Source of the DNA: Anthopleura xanthogrammica
Lineage: Eukaryota; Cnidaria; Anthozoa; Actiniaria; Actiniidae
Assembly (NCBI GenBank): GCA_964019055.1
Contig: OZ025215.1
Span: forward strand, 2,195,001 to 2,259,000
Length of the DNA: 64,000 nt
Direction of reading: 5' to 3'
Part shown: piece after piece, positions 12,147 to 25,206 of the stretch
Layout: every line of letters starts with the position of its first letter
Position numbering within the stretch: the stretch's first letter is position 1
Translations under genes and position numbers: made by a program
The notes under the pieces: model-generated
Database searches by the model: none
The model's input: only the letters and a program-made list of their open reading frames with translations
What the model was told of the DNA's origin: nothing

Positions 12147-15100
12147 CTGAAGTACGTATAGATTCGATAAACGTGTGAATTTTAAATACATATATTTGTA
12201 AATCAAAGCGTACTACAATTTCGGAGGGTAGCCAAGCGCGGTCAAATCATGTATGGTGTAAAGGAATTCGATGTTGTGCTAAACTGGAGACAATGGAAAT
12301 CCCACAGTACTGAATTATCGAAAACTATGACAATGCAAACCGGCTTTAATTCGACAAAAGGTGTTGTACATACTAGAATTCCAATATGGCGGACGATCGA
12401 GAGTCTAGCTTGAAAACGAGGCACGAAGAGCCATATCTACAATCTTTCTGTGTTTTCTTATAATTACGCCGTAATATTGTGTTCCTGATAGTAAGGAGGA
12501 AAGAAGAACCGAACACGTGCATTTTTCGTATAGATACCATATTGTTACTTTTCATTTGATCCTGGATGCCTCATTTTGACGTAAGTTCCCTAGCCATGTG
12601 CCATATTGCACTTACGAGTATGTTCAATATATTCATATTCACAAATTAGCTAGACCGATATCGTAGACATGCGTAGGACACATTTTCAGGATTTATAGCA
12701 AACTTTCCATTAAGGAAGTTCGCGGGCATTGTTCGCGCGCAGCCTCTCTTCACATGAATTAATGCACTCGTACTCATTAATGGCGTCATTCAAGTATATA
12801 ATTTTGGGGGAGAAAACAAGTTTTTCACTTCTATAAACTCTTATGCCTCTTTAGAACGGTGACCACCATTTATATTTCTAATACAGCTGTTTTAAAAAAA
12901 AAAGATCGGTGAAGGTTTTGTTGGATGTTACTTACCAAGACCGAAATGCACTATGGGTGATGTGAATGACATTAGTGAAAGGCCATAAAAATATGGATTT
13001 TCGTTTTTGTTTTCACTACAAATGACTCGTCACGTATAGGTACCGAAATGATCGACTTCTAATTTATTTTACTCGTAGGATTGTACAGTGACCCCCTATT
13101 GTTTGGAGCTTATTCTGTGTGTTTTATGTTGTTGTATCAACTGGCAAAGGTTCTGAAGTTAACATTTGTTTCGCATTTGCCCGCGAACGTCCTTATAAAG
13201 CACAATGGACATCTTTCAACACAGAGGTCATTCGATCAATCATCGCTATGCAATTTTCCAATTCCAAGGATCATTACATAATGTCAAAAGATCTGTTTTA
13301 ATTTTCATCAAAACCCTTTTGCATTAAGATGAAATAGAGATTTATACTTTTTAAACTTTAGGATCTCATTTATTTTTGATCGCTGCAGTTATCTTTTGCA
13401 GTACCGATCCTGGCCTTGTCGGGACCCATCGATAATCAAATCATATCGGTTGGGCATTTACAATGGTGAGCCAGTGACAGATCGGACGCTTTATGTTAAT
13501 AATGCAATGTGTACGACCTGAGTATAAAGTTACATACTTCTATGTTGTTGTTTTTTTTGTTTTGTTTTTTTCTTTTGAGATTCCAGTAAGGTTGACCGAA
13601 AACAACATCCTTCAAAGGCTTGATGCAAATGAAGACGATTATAGCGGAGCTCCCGAGCGGGCCGATTTATTATTACACAATCGCAAAAATGATGAGCTTG
13701 TGTTTTTTTTTATGGATAAGCTTAAAATGTTTTTGTAAGATATGCCCTCGATAATAATAAATCTTAAAAAACTTTCCAAAGACCAACTTACTAACAAAGA
13801 AAATTATTATCTTGCATTAATGAATATGTCTCTTGCTACATGTGAAATTCAAGTGAATGTTAAAGCTTAAGCTACAATTTTCAGTGTAGTTCACTTTCCA
13901 CCTAAAAAACGTATAACTTAAGATTTGCTAAATAAAATCCTTTGTTTTATACATGTATTCATATGTTCTATAATTATTTTTCTTCGAATTGATAAGTTTT
14001 CTAATGCTTTTGAAGGCTTAAAATAATGGTTTTTCTTTTAGTTTTTTCTTCGGGTTCTGGTAGAATCAAAATAAGTGGTAACGCTGTAACCTGTGTTTGC
14101 CGCGTCACACAATTGTCACGTTTTTAGCACTATATATACTATTTATGGGAGCTCCGCTTTTAGGCAGTGCCTAAATCTATATATTATATCCGATCCTCAT
14201 AGTTCCTTTTCTCTATTGTGTTTTCCTCATTAAATATTCACAGTTTCATACTTATTATCAAATTATGAATAATTAATGAGAAAAAACACAATAGAAATCA
14301 GTCGAGGTCACCCAGATAACTATGTAGTCTGTACATTGAATACAGACTCGTCCTCATTTTTATTCAACTTTGATGTAATTTCTCGGCCACTCACGCGAAA
14401 CTTTTAGTATAAAACACGAAATTATACTCCTTGCTAGATATGTGATATGAAATACACAATATTCGCATTCCATCTATACGTCGCTCATGTTGTATATATT
14501 ACTTTGCATAAGCTGTTTCCAAGAGACATTTTCCTTTTAGTTCAGTATAATCACGGTCATTATTTTTTCTAACAATGGTATGGTAATTGTTGTTGTTATC
14601 AGGAACTTTTAAATACATAAGTGTACATTCATGATTATACATCACGTTTATAGTCTAACATGATGTATTATTGTAAACCGTTTAATACCTCCAAGGCCAG
14701 AGTTTGTATCAATCAAGCTTTGTTGGCTTGTCTATAAGGTTGAATTTTATTTACGGCTTATTTCGTATCAATTTAATTTTAAAAATCCACTGTCCAATAT
14801 TGGATGTCCGACATTGTCACGCCAAATAAAAACCAGGTAAATTGTAAATAAGTATAATAAGTTCGAATTGAATTGATGCCTTACTTCAGTATAATCATTA
14901 TTGTGCTAGTGATTACTTATACAAGCAATTGAATTAATTCGTCATCACTGTCTGATATTGGCGATTGGTTTCGGTTTCAGTTTGTCCGTTTATCAAATGA
15001 TGATAATTCTTAACCTCATCGTTGTCAATTCTTTTTCGCTTCATCATTAAACGATTCATATTATTTGCTTACATGTTTAATGTGATCTAAGATTCAAATA

Positions 15101-17201
15101 AATGTTTCGTTTAGGTTTCCTCTCCAAACCAATCATTTGGTCTTCCTTAAAACTTATTGGTAACTAACTATGTTCTACCTAATGTTCGTATAAACCAGAT
15201 TACAAAATGTCTTTGATTTGTAGTGTCTTAATTCATCTCCAAATATAACTTATTGTATATAAGTTATCTTTAAAACTTACCCAATACTTGCGAGGAGAAG
15301 AAAATGATACTTGCAACAAGGTAAGTAGTCGATATTAAGAAAGTACTTCCGCAAGCCTCCATCTTAATATGGATCGATTAAGAAAACGCTGGTCAGGAAT
15401 CCTTACTGGGTCCCGGTAAAAAGGAAAGCGAAATGCGGAAAGCGGAAAGCGGAAAAATTCGATACATTTCATTATACTCCAATTTTTGAACAAGAATCAA
15501 CATGAATTGAAATTTAATATATTTTATATTTTACGATAAAGAATCGGAAACATTATCTATGAAATTAGACCGGACACTTTAAACATTTCTAGGGATTTTA
15601 AACTCTAAATATAAATCAATCTAACTGCAAGAATAGGCGCTGTACGCGGGTTTACTGGTTTAGTTACTTCACTCTAATACTTATACTTTTCACTTTTGAT
15701 TGACAAATCTGTCACGTTTTTGGCGTTTTACCAAAAAAAACTGTGCGTGTCGTTTGGGGACTTTAGAAGTTGAAAAGGCATGATAAATACCTCAATAGTG
15801 AGGTAAATCTGCAGTGAAAAAATTCAAGGCGAAAATTGGGAAAGAAAGGTCTGGATTTTTCTACTCAGTTTTAATCGTCAAAATCAGTTTTTACTTGATT
15901 CACCTTTTCTCGGGGGACATGTTTCGGGCTAAAGTGACGTGGTTTTATCGTCTTTTGGCAGGCCGTTAATATATTTACAATTCAGTATAAAACATTTGCC
16001 TCTTGTAGTTTTTGTTTAGTTTATTTGTCACAATTGTTATGAATAAGCATATAAATGTTACAAATCATAAATCATATAAAGAAAGAAAGAAATGTTGTGA
16101 CTGGAAACAGGACTCACGTCCCAATTGCCATCCATTCCCAATAAATAGAGTGGTTTTCAAGAATCCATGAAACAATTGAATGTAGATACAATGTAGGAAT
16201 GAAAACCAGTAACTTAGAGCGAGATACGCGAAACGCTATGGAATATTGATGGGTTTTTGAAAACCACTTTATATTTGATTCTAAGTTTGATTAAATAAAT
16301 CGATTAAAACCTATATTTGAGAGATAATTCAAGATACGTTTATATTATTTAAAATATGTCTAGGAATCAAATAAATGGAAGTATATGTAAAACCATATAA
16401 ACATGTTAATATATATACGAAATAATTAAGCAAATATTATTTGTTATGTTGCCAAAATCAGAAATTGGTTCATTTCATTCAAATCCCGAATAATGGTATT
16501 TTCTAAAAAATAAATAAAAAATAAAAAGCTGATCAGTGATTAACTAACCCCATCAGTAGGCAGGGATTTCTTAATCAGGATCTATCAGACAAAACAGAAA
16601 TGAGGTATAGTGATTTAACGTTATAAGGAATTAGTAGGATATATTGATAGGAAAATATTATACAGACAATAATATATTCAGACATTTGATTGGTGAACTA
16701 ATCGGCCATTTGGGTCGAGATTAGTTGATCAGTCAATATAAATATGTAGGAAAGAACTAAGCTGTCTTTAAGTGATTACTAATATAGTCTATGGAGCTTG
16801 ATAAGAGATTTGTTTCATTTGATACAATTTGGTTATGCAGGTTTTAAAGTTTTTCAACTTCGTCTTGATGTAAAATGCTTTGTTCTGATTGGACAGCTAG
16901 TATTATTTTCTTTTGTCTTCGTAGTCAATCACAGAAAGTTGTTTTAACTTTTTGCACTGGTATTCAGTCTCATTTTTGGCACTAGTGTTTCAATGAAAAT
17001 ACACTGCTCTTAACCAATCAGAAGTGGGAAATTCTTAATTTGTATTATTGATAAAAAAGAAAGTTTGTGTAATGTAAATTTAAATTTCTACTATTCCGGG
17101 ATTGTGTTTTCACTCGCTCAGCAAAGTTCTCGTCAAAATGATGGTTTAATCGCCGTTATTTACTGATTAATTTTGAGATATTCAGCTCTTTTTTGTATGG
17201 G
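12147..17201. other. No gene recognised; AT-rich intergenic stretch
   Basis: I see no domain-coding exon or signal-peptide exon on either strand. The stretch holds AT-rich unique sequence, a block near 12,940-13,000 that recurs near 46,400-46,450 (dispersed repeat), an inverted repeat at 14,194-14,298 whose ends also occur at 43,388-43,430, and the short inverted-repeat element at 16,148-16,272. The receptor's 3' UTR and the array's unknown 5' region must lie here if both are genes. Confidence 0.5.
16148..16272. mobile_element. Short inverted-repeat element (MITE-like)
   Basis: Ends 'agtggttttcaag' and its near complement 'tttgaaaaccact' enclose about 90 bp with no coding sequence. Confidence 0.5.
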
Positions 17202-18062
17202 TTATGCGTTTCCATAAGTGTGAAGGCTTTGGTATACAGGTTTCTCAAGAGCCTGATAAGTGGTCATTTGTACTTTAGCCGATTCTTTGGTGTCCTCTTG
17301 AAGGCTTTGGTAATTAGGTTTTCTCTGTTCCTGTTGCAAAGCCTGATAGTTAGCTTGTTGTAAAGTGGAATTTTCTTCTTTACAATTATGGTTTACATAT
17401 TCAGGCTGTTCTTTTGTCAATGACTGATACACAGGTAATTGTGTCAGAGATTGCTTAAAATCCCCATCCAGGCTTTGATACACAGGTCTGGCTTGAGTTT
17501 TCTGGGGATATTGATTTGCAGTCAGATGCCCCACAGCTTCTTTATTGTTTTTCTTACAACTTTGGTTTATATATTCAGGGTGATGTTGCTCTCTCTGCAA
17601 TGGCTGATATGAAGCTGCTTGGATATTCTTTCCTTTGTAATCTTCATGAAGATTTTGGTATTCAGTTGTGGGTTTTTCTTTCTGCTGATGCAGATGTGTA
17701 GCGTGTTGCAAAATTGAAGGTATTGTATCATCTTTCTGAGGACTTTGCATATCTTTCTCTTGCCTGGGATTAACTTCAGGTTGACTCATTTCTTCAAAAT
17801 CAATGGACTGATACAGACTTTTGCAAGCACGTGCCACAGGTTGATCTTTAGCTTCCTGAAGACCGTTCTGTTTTTCTTGTTGTAAATCTGGTTGACTTTC
17901 TTCTTCAAAATAGATAGACTGGTATAGACTGTTACAAGCACTACCCACAGGCCTATCAACAACTTGAGAATTAATAAGATCAATTTGTTCATAATCTGAG
18001 TTTCGCCCTTGAGATAAATACGTCATAGCGAGTCCTTCTTCTGCGCCGTCAGCATTTGGATT
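17202..18062 (-). other. Receptor cytoplasmic tail exon with repeated YxxL/I and YxN motifs
   Basis: One 861-nt exon. YxxL/I sites lie at about residues 1486 (YEQI), 1509 and 1546 (YQSI), 1597 (YQNL), 1614 (YQPL), 1657 and 1674 (YQSL), 1701 (YQAL), 1713 (YQSL), 1731 (YQAL) and 1739 (YQSL). YxN sites (Grb2 SH2-type) are at 1461 (YENP, in the preceding exon), 1597 (YQNL), 1626 (YINQ), 1684 (YVNH) and 1745 (YGNA). The 1701/1713 pair has the ITAM gap of eight residues. Sites 1486, 1509 and 1546 have S at -2, as in ITIMs. The rest is Gln/Glu/Lys-rich and looks disordered. Confidence 0.8.
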
Positions 18063-21000
18063 CTAAAAAATATCCAAAGAAAAGCTTTACTATGCAGTTT
18101 TTTTTTTGTTTTTTTTTTGTGCTAATACAGAAATAATTTCACAAAGAACCAAAATTTCATTTTCTATTTTCTGATATGATGCTCTCTAAAATACGTGTTA
18201 CTGTTACCTAACTCCTCCGTGCCTCGTGGCACATAAGGCCTCGCTTTCTAAAATATACTTAAATATGGAAATGATACTTATTCGTTTGTCTTTATTACAT
18301 GTCCACGATGAATAATATTTTTCATTCTATTAATATACTTCAAATTTGTAGAACCCAAAAAATTATATCCTTCGGCAATTTCCTTTTTATCAACTAGGCT
18401 ATGGGTAAGTAACGTTTTGCTTCCATTATTGGTATTCAAATTGATTCCCTTTTTCTTCCTTTCTTATCCTCTCTTTGTTTCTCTATTTTTTAATTTTTTT
18501 TTAATTTTTTTCATCTTCTAAAGATTTTCATAGAATTAGAAAGCGAAAGTTGATATCTAATGAAATTTCTTACTCACCTCATATACACCCTGCATGGTGG
18601 TTGATCCTGTTACTTCACTGTTAAAAAATGGAAAGGAATATGATAAAAATCATTGCTTGAATCAAAAGGGTGACAAATGTTTATACTCACCGGTTATCGG
18701 ACCTTTTCTCTTCTACTGCAAACAAAACAAAACAAATATTTTTGTTTTGAAATAAATTTGAAAACAATTTTAATTGTTAATTAGAAGGAATAAAAGATAT
18801 CATATTAAAGCGGTATCTATATATGGATGATTTGTTTTGCAAAATATTTTTGTTTTAACTATTGCCTTACTATGAAACTTACCAAAATGGCTCTTTATAC
18901 TTTTGATGTATAAAAGAAAACTTATGAAGATAACAACGAACACGGCGTTAAATGCCAAGCTGATCATAAGGTACATGGAATCTGGATAAACAAACAAACA
19001 ATAAATTGTCCCTTTAATGCTAAAGAAGAGTTACCAAAACACACACACATCTCCATACACACCACTAAAATGCCGGACTTTCTAACGGCGGAAGTCCTTT
19101 CAAGGTTACCAATGCCTTCCTTTCCATGAAAGTGCCTTCCTTACCATGAAAGTGCATGCCTTGCCATGAAAGTGCATTCCTTACCATGAAAGTGCCTTTC
19201 TTACCATGAAAGTGCATGCCTTGCCATGAAAGTGCCTTCCTTACCATGAAAGGGCATGCCTTGCCATGAAAGTGCCTTCCTTACCATGAAAGGGCATGCC
19301 TTGCCATGAAAGTGCATTCCTTACCATGAAAGTGCCTTCCTTACCATGAAAGGGCATGCCTTGCCATGAAAGTGCATTCCTTACCATGAAAGTGCCTTCC
19401 TTACCATGAAAGTGCATTCCTTACCATGAAAGTGCCTTTCTTACCATGAAAGTGCATGCCTTGCCATGAAAGTGCCTTCCTTACCATGAAAGTGCCTTCC
19501 TTACCATGAAAGTGCATTCCTTACCATGAAAGTGCCTTTCTTACCATGAAAGTGCATGCCTTGCCATGAAAGTGCCTTCCTTGCCATGAAAGTGCCTTCC
19601 TTACCATGAAAGTGCCTTTCTTACCATGAAAGTGCATGTCTTGCCATGAAAGTGCCTTCCTTACCATAAAAGTGCCTTCCTTACCATGAAAGGGCATGCC
19701 TTGCCATGAAAGTGCATTCCTTACCATGAAAGTGCATTCCTTACCATGAAAGTGCCTTTCTTACCATGAAAGTGCATGCCTTGCCATGAAAGTGCCTTCC
19801 TTACCATGAAAGTGCCTTCCTTACCATGAAAGTGCATTCCTTACCATGAAAGTGCCTTCCTTACCATGAAAGTGCCTTCTTTACCATGAAAGTGCCTTTC
19901 TTACCATGAAAGTGCATTCCTTACCATGAAAGTGCCTTCCTTACCATGAAAGTGTCTTCCTTACCATGAAAGTGCCTTTCTTACCATGAAAGTGCATTCC
20001 TTACCATGAAAGTGCATTCCTTACCATGAAAGTGTCTTCCTTACCATGAAAGTGCCTTCCTTACCATGAAAGTGCCTTCCTTACCATGAAAGTGCCTTTC
20101 TTACCATGAAAGTGCCTTTCTTAGCATGGAAGTGCCTTTCTTACCATAGAAGTGCATGCCTTGCCATGGAAGTGACTTGCCGACAATTGAAGTTCTCTCC
20201 TTACCTCAGATGTGCCTTGGATACGAAACATAGTAGTGTCTTCCTCACCATGTAAGTGTGTCTTCTTGCCATGGAAATATGTTTCTTACAATGAAAGCGC
20301 ATTCACCATCTATCGTCCGGGTTATGAAAGATTTTATTGAAATTATAACATTGTTTTTTCCAAATGTTTTTATCTCAATATACCATTTTCTGTTTACTTA
20401 CCATTGCTCTTTACGTTTTTCTGTGATGGGCTTTTTACAATGCAAGGTCCTATATGATAAAAAAAAGGTTTTTTTTCAATATTTGCACTAAGTATTACAA
20501 ACTCATTCCAATGAAAAAAGTTACAAACCCCCGGCTTTGTGTATTTTTCCTCTTCCTATCAAACTGGCTAGGCCCGCCAAGAATTCCTTTGTCAAACAAG
20601 AAAATAAACAGTTTTAATGTTTGTATTTTTTAAAGTTCTATATTAAAAAAAAAAAAACCAAGAAATAAAAGTAATAACAGTACAAAGGAAAACTACGAAA
20701 AGTAAAAACAAAAGCTGCTAGTTCAAAAATATTCAACTTGTTAGTGAAATCTACAGCTTCTACAATGCTGGTTTTTTTGTTTTCTGTTTCTTAAAGAGGC
20801 AGAGAGAACAGGGGAATAGTTTCCTTCACAGTTCCCTGCGCCATCTGCAAACTGGGACTTTGCATAGAAGCAAGACGAACGGTGCCTGGGGAACGGTGAC
20901 CTTTAAATGATAGAGGCCGCTTTGACACCTTGGACAATTATTCACAGGTCTCTATCATTGTAAGCTCACCGTTTGTCTCCCTTCGATGCAAAGGCACGCG

Positions 21001-24000
21001 GACTACCTTTCAGGATGGCGCAGGGAACTGTGAAGCGGTCTATTCCTCATAAAAGAAAATACTCGGTAGTTGATAGATCTTAATCAACCCACCGACCACC
21101 GAAAATCCTTAAAAGCTGCACATTTAAATGCTTGTCATTCAGAATCAAAACATTCAAAAACAAACAGAAATCTTAGAATTTAATTTAATGAACTGTAATA
21201 AAAACATCGAAAGCCAAATCTTAGTATCTGCTCTATACTCTTAAATTGCTACCTGTATTGTTTCTTCTTACCTTGTCTTCGTAAAGCGTCATAGCCCTTT
21301 GAAAAACTTGGTAACTTTTTCCGTTCGCAAGTTTCATGTTTTTGTATGCGTTATAAACGTTCTCGTCCCCAAGAATAAGACTCCTTGGAAATGTTTGACC
21401 AGGTTGGGTTGTACTTATTTGTGCTGCTATATAGTAAGGCAATCCATTTTCTTTTGCTTTGTAGTAGTCTGTTAGTTTTGCGGCATCAAAAGAACTATCA
21501 GAATCGTCTATTACTTCAACCACAATAACCTGGTATGCCCTAATATAATACGAAATAAAAGTAATGTAAAAAAGAAGTACTGATTACCTATAGCTGCGCT
21601 GCCAATGTACCGTCACCGTCACCATCACCGTCACCGTCACCGTCACCGTCACCGTCACCGTCACCGTCACCGTCACCGTCACCGTCACCGTCACCGTCAC
21701 CGTCACCGTCACCGTCACCGTCACCGTCACCGTCACCGTCACCGTCACCGTCACCGTCACCGTCACCGTCACCGTCACCGTCACCGTCACCGTCACCGTC
21801 ACCGTCACCGTCACCGTCACCGTCACCGTCACCGTCACCGTCACCGTCACCGTCACCGTCACCGTCACCGTCACCGTCACCGTCACCGTCACCGTCACCG
21901 TCACCGTCACCGTCACCGTCACCGTCACCGTCACCGTCACCGTCACCGTCACCGTCACCGTCACCGTCACCGTCACCGTCACCGTCACCGTCACCGTCAC
22001 CGTCACTCTTTATGGCTAGAGTAATATTTACTCGTTTAGTAGCGTACCAGTGTACGTCTAGTATGCAGTATCAATGGCTATCATTATAACATACCTTATT
22101 ATACCATTTACATTAGAGGCTTTCCATAATGGAATGCTGCTGATGTTTTCATTGATGTTGATTATATATTCAACAAGAGGCGAGGGTGGAGCTGTCAATT
22201 AAATAAAATGAGGTTTTATTTTAATCTAAATATATAGCTTCAAATATTGTCATTTTCTCCCTGCCACCCCATCCCCCACCCCACCCCTTCCTTGATCAAT
22301 ATCCTTCTTGTTTCAAAAATGAAGTGTGCGAGCAATAATATTTTGGTATGTTGTAATTTAACTTTCCAGCCACACCAAAAATCTACCACACTAACATTAT
22401 CTTGCAATGTTCATAAGCATAGCGTCCACCAATTCTTGGAGTGCAGTAATTCTTTGAGTGGGATGTTAAAGCCACTATGTTGCCTGACGTCACAGCAGCT
22501 CAATTTGGAGGACAAAACAAGAATTTCAATGTTCTGAGAATTGGAACCTCTTGTTTTGTCCCCCAAATTGAGCTGCATTCCGACGTGCTGCAAGGCGCCT
22601 ATAAAACTGGCTGATGAAAAAGTTTCTTTCATATATATTACTAACCATCAACACTTGTATTTGCTGTTGTTATTTTGCTCTTCATTCCAGCTCCACATTC
22701 TGTCTCAGCGGATACTTGGAACCGATAATGTGTAGATGGGTTAAGTCCAGAGATGGCTGACGTCTCTTTTACTGAGGTTTCTTGACCTCGATGCACTTCG
22801 ATGTCTTTTTCCCAAAGATTAGTTCCATTGAAAGAAATCTTCAAGAGCAAAAGATACAGAATATTTTTTGGAGGAAACAAAAGATGTGAAAAAAAAAACG
22901 TGTCACTAACAGACAGACTCACTTCGTACTCAATGACTGGTCCAATAAGAACATCTGGTTTATCCCATTTTAATGTAACTCCTCTCTTTCCAACATTGGA
23001 TACGTGAAGTCTCGTTGGAGGACCTGGTTCTGGAAAGAAATTCATAAATTCTATTTTATCAACAGGTTTGATACGTGTAGGAACATTATTAAATATTTTT
23101 TTAAGTTTCTAAGTATTTTTGTTCTAATGATCAACCATTATAAATAGAAGTTAGGGTAGAACCTTTCTATCACAATTTTAACAGCCGGTACCACAGTACC
23201 GCCTACCCCACCACATTGTTATTGATTGATTGGTTCACTGAAGCCAAAAACACAGACTTCTTAGTCTGCGTTAATCGTAATTATAAAAATGGGCGCATGT
23301 GTGGGTAAAAAAAAGCAAAGGTTTCATCTATGCGAGTCCTTAAGCAAAACACGCAAAGATAATCTTCGTTTTCTTTCCAACCATGTTATATTCAAATGTC
23401 TGTTTATTTATTACATTGCAGTTAAGATCAGCTAAGGATTTCTTACCTGATGTAAGCAAGGTGATTGGTTTGCTGGCAGGCCCAGGACCCGCATATGAAT
23501 AACCACGTATAGATATAGCATAGACAGAGCAAAGAGAGCGTCCATACAGAATGGCACTGCAGCACGTAGCATTTATCTTTTCATACACATCAGTAGTATT
23601 GATCTGAGTAGATCTCAATGCTCTTTGTTTTATCTGCTTCTGGATGATCAATTCATACATCGTCACAGGACCGTTCGTTGTATTTAGAGGTTGCCATGTC
23701 ACAATGAATGTCGTTGCATTGATCTCAGTGTATTTCAAATTTTGAGGTGCTGTTGTAGGCGCTAGAAAAATTACAATAATTTTTTTTTTTACACTCAACT
23801 CCTGAATTTACCTTGTTTCAGGGTGCAATCTGTGAGTTAACCGTGTCCTAACTTTAATCAGCCCAGAGGTTGTTTCAGAGTTCAATTCATCTGTGAGTTA
23901 GCCGTGCCCTGACTTAGATCAGCCAAGAGATTCGATACAATTGAAGATTTGCCAATACCTGGCCATTTTCTCTACTTGCATAAAAGATAAATTAGCTTCA

Positions 24001-25139
24001 TGCATCTTACCGTAAACGCGGACAAAGATCTTCGTCGTGCTTTCATTTCCAAATTTAATAGTCTTTGCTTTGATACGGCAAGAGTACATTAGTCCTCCAA
24101 TCACAGGTAGGGTAACAGTTAGATCATTATGCAGATGAATGATAAAAGAACCATAGGTACTGTTGCAAAAGACAGCGTACGACTGGATAATTCCGTTCGG
24201 AGAATGTGGTTCATCCCATGTCAAATTTATTTGTGGTCCTGTTAGACCTTTTGGAGGAATGAATTGTGTCTGGATGTTTGTAGGAGGCGATGGTGCTGTT
24301 GAATAACAAAAATTATAGTGAAGAAGCAGTTGTTTGGATCAAAAATAATCGACCAAAGAAATCTGTTAATGTGTTGCTATTTACGATCGGCTCATCGACA
24401 ATAAACTATTACCAGAGTTTCACAGATGCCAAAATTTAAAGAAGGTTATAACTCAGATAGTTTTTCAGTTCTATTGAGGACTATTTTTATGGTGCATTCA
24501 TTTTCAAGCAACCCAAAACAGCATAGTATTACCGTCTTGAAGCGTAGTCTCTTCGCTATTATTTGAATATGGACCTTTCCTGTTGGTGTAGGCCAAAACT
24601 TTAAACGTGTATGTTGTATACTTTTCCAGCCCACCAACGACGTGTCGTAGAGTATCATTACCAGGAAGGTTCTTGACTGTTGCATTCTCATTGTTGCCAG
24701 TCTTTTTGCAGTAAATTTCGAATCCTCTTATGATGCCATTACGCTGACTTATCAGTGGTAATCCCCAAGACAACTGGACGCTGGTAGAACTGAGAACAGT
24801 AACATTGAAGTACTGTGGAGGTTGACTTGGCGCTAGAAGAAAAGACGGTTGACTAGTAAAAATTGCAAGTAACAATAAAAGGAGGTGTGCGTTATTAGTG
24901 CATGCATTGCCACTAATCGCTGCAGTCGTGCCGTTTGGTCATTTGTTGGTTCTGTCTTGTGAATTGGGTGTCTAAATTTTCCTCAGGTCCTCCGACTTCT
25001 TCACTTTGCAAAAATCTTTTGGCGGACCAGCGTAAACGGGGGTCTTGAGTTACCCATGCACTGCTTCCTAGCAAATTCATGCTGCAACAATAGACGGAGC
25101 ACCATTCGAGCAGAGGAAGGACAAACTCTTCAGTCTCTT

Positions 25140-25206
<67 letters not shown>

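Noticed and set aside
13493..13738. Plus-strand open frame in the gap between the array and the receptor
   Set aside because: Hydrophobic T-run translation followed by an unrecognised stretch; no splice or domain evidence.
19065..19727. Minus-strand open frames with a repeating 20-residue pattern
   Set aside because: They are translation of the 20-bp minisatellite; 60 bases equal 20 codons, so the frame stays open by chance. It is intronic.
19121..20170. CRISPR-like regular repeats
   Set aside because: Units are contiguous with no spacers, and the locus is eukaryotic and intronic; it is a minisatellite.
21253..21272. Donor at 21,272 (AAG/gtaaga) as the end of the juxtamembrane exon
   Set aside because: It leaves phase 0, while the next recognised exon (18981) needs phase 1. 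The CAG/gtagca donor at 21,253 restores the frame without inventing an extra exon. Alternative splicing is not excluded.
21584..22024. Long His-Arg or Thr-Val repeat proteins
   Set aside because: Both strands are open because the hexamer (CCGTCA)n has no stops. It lies between two receptor exons.
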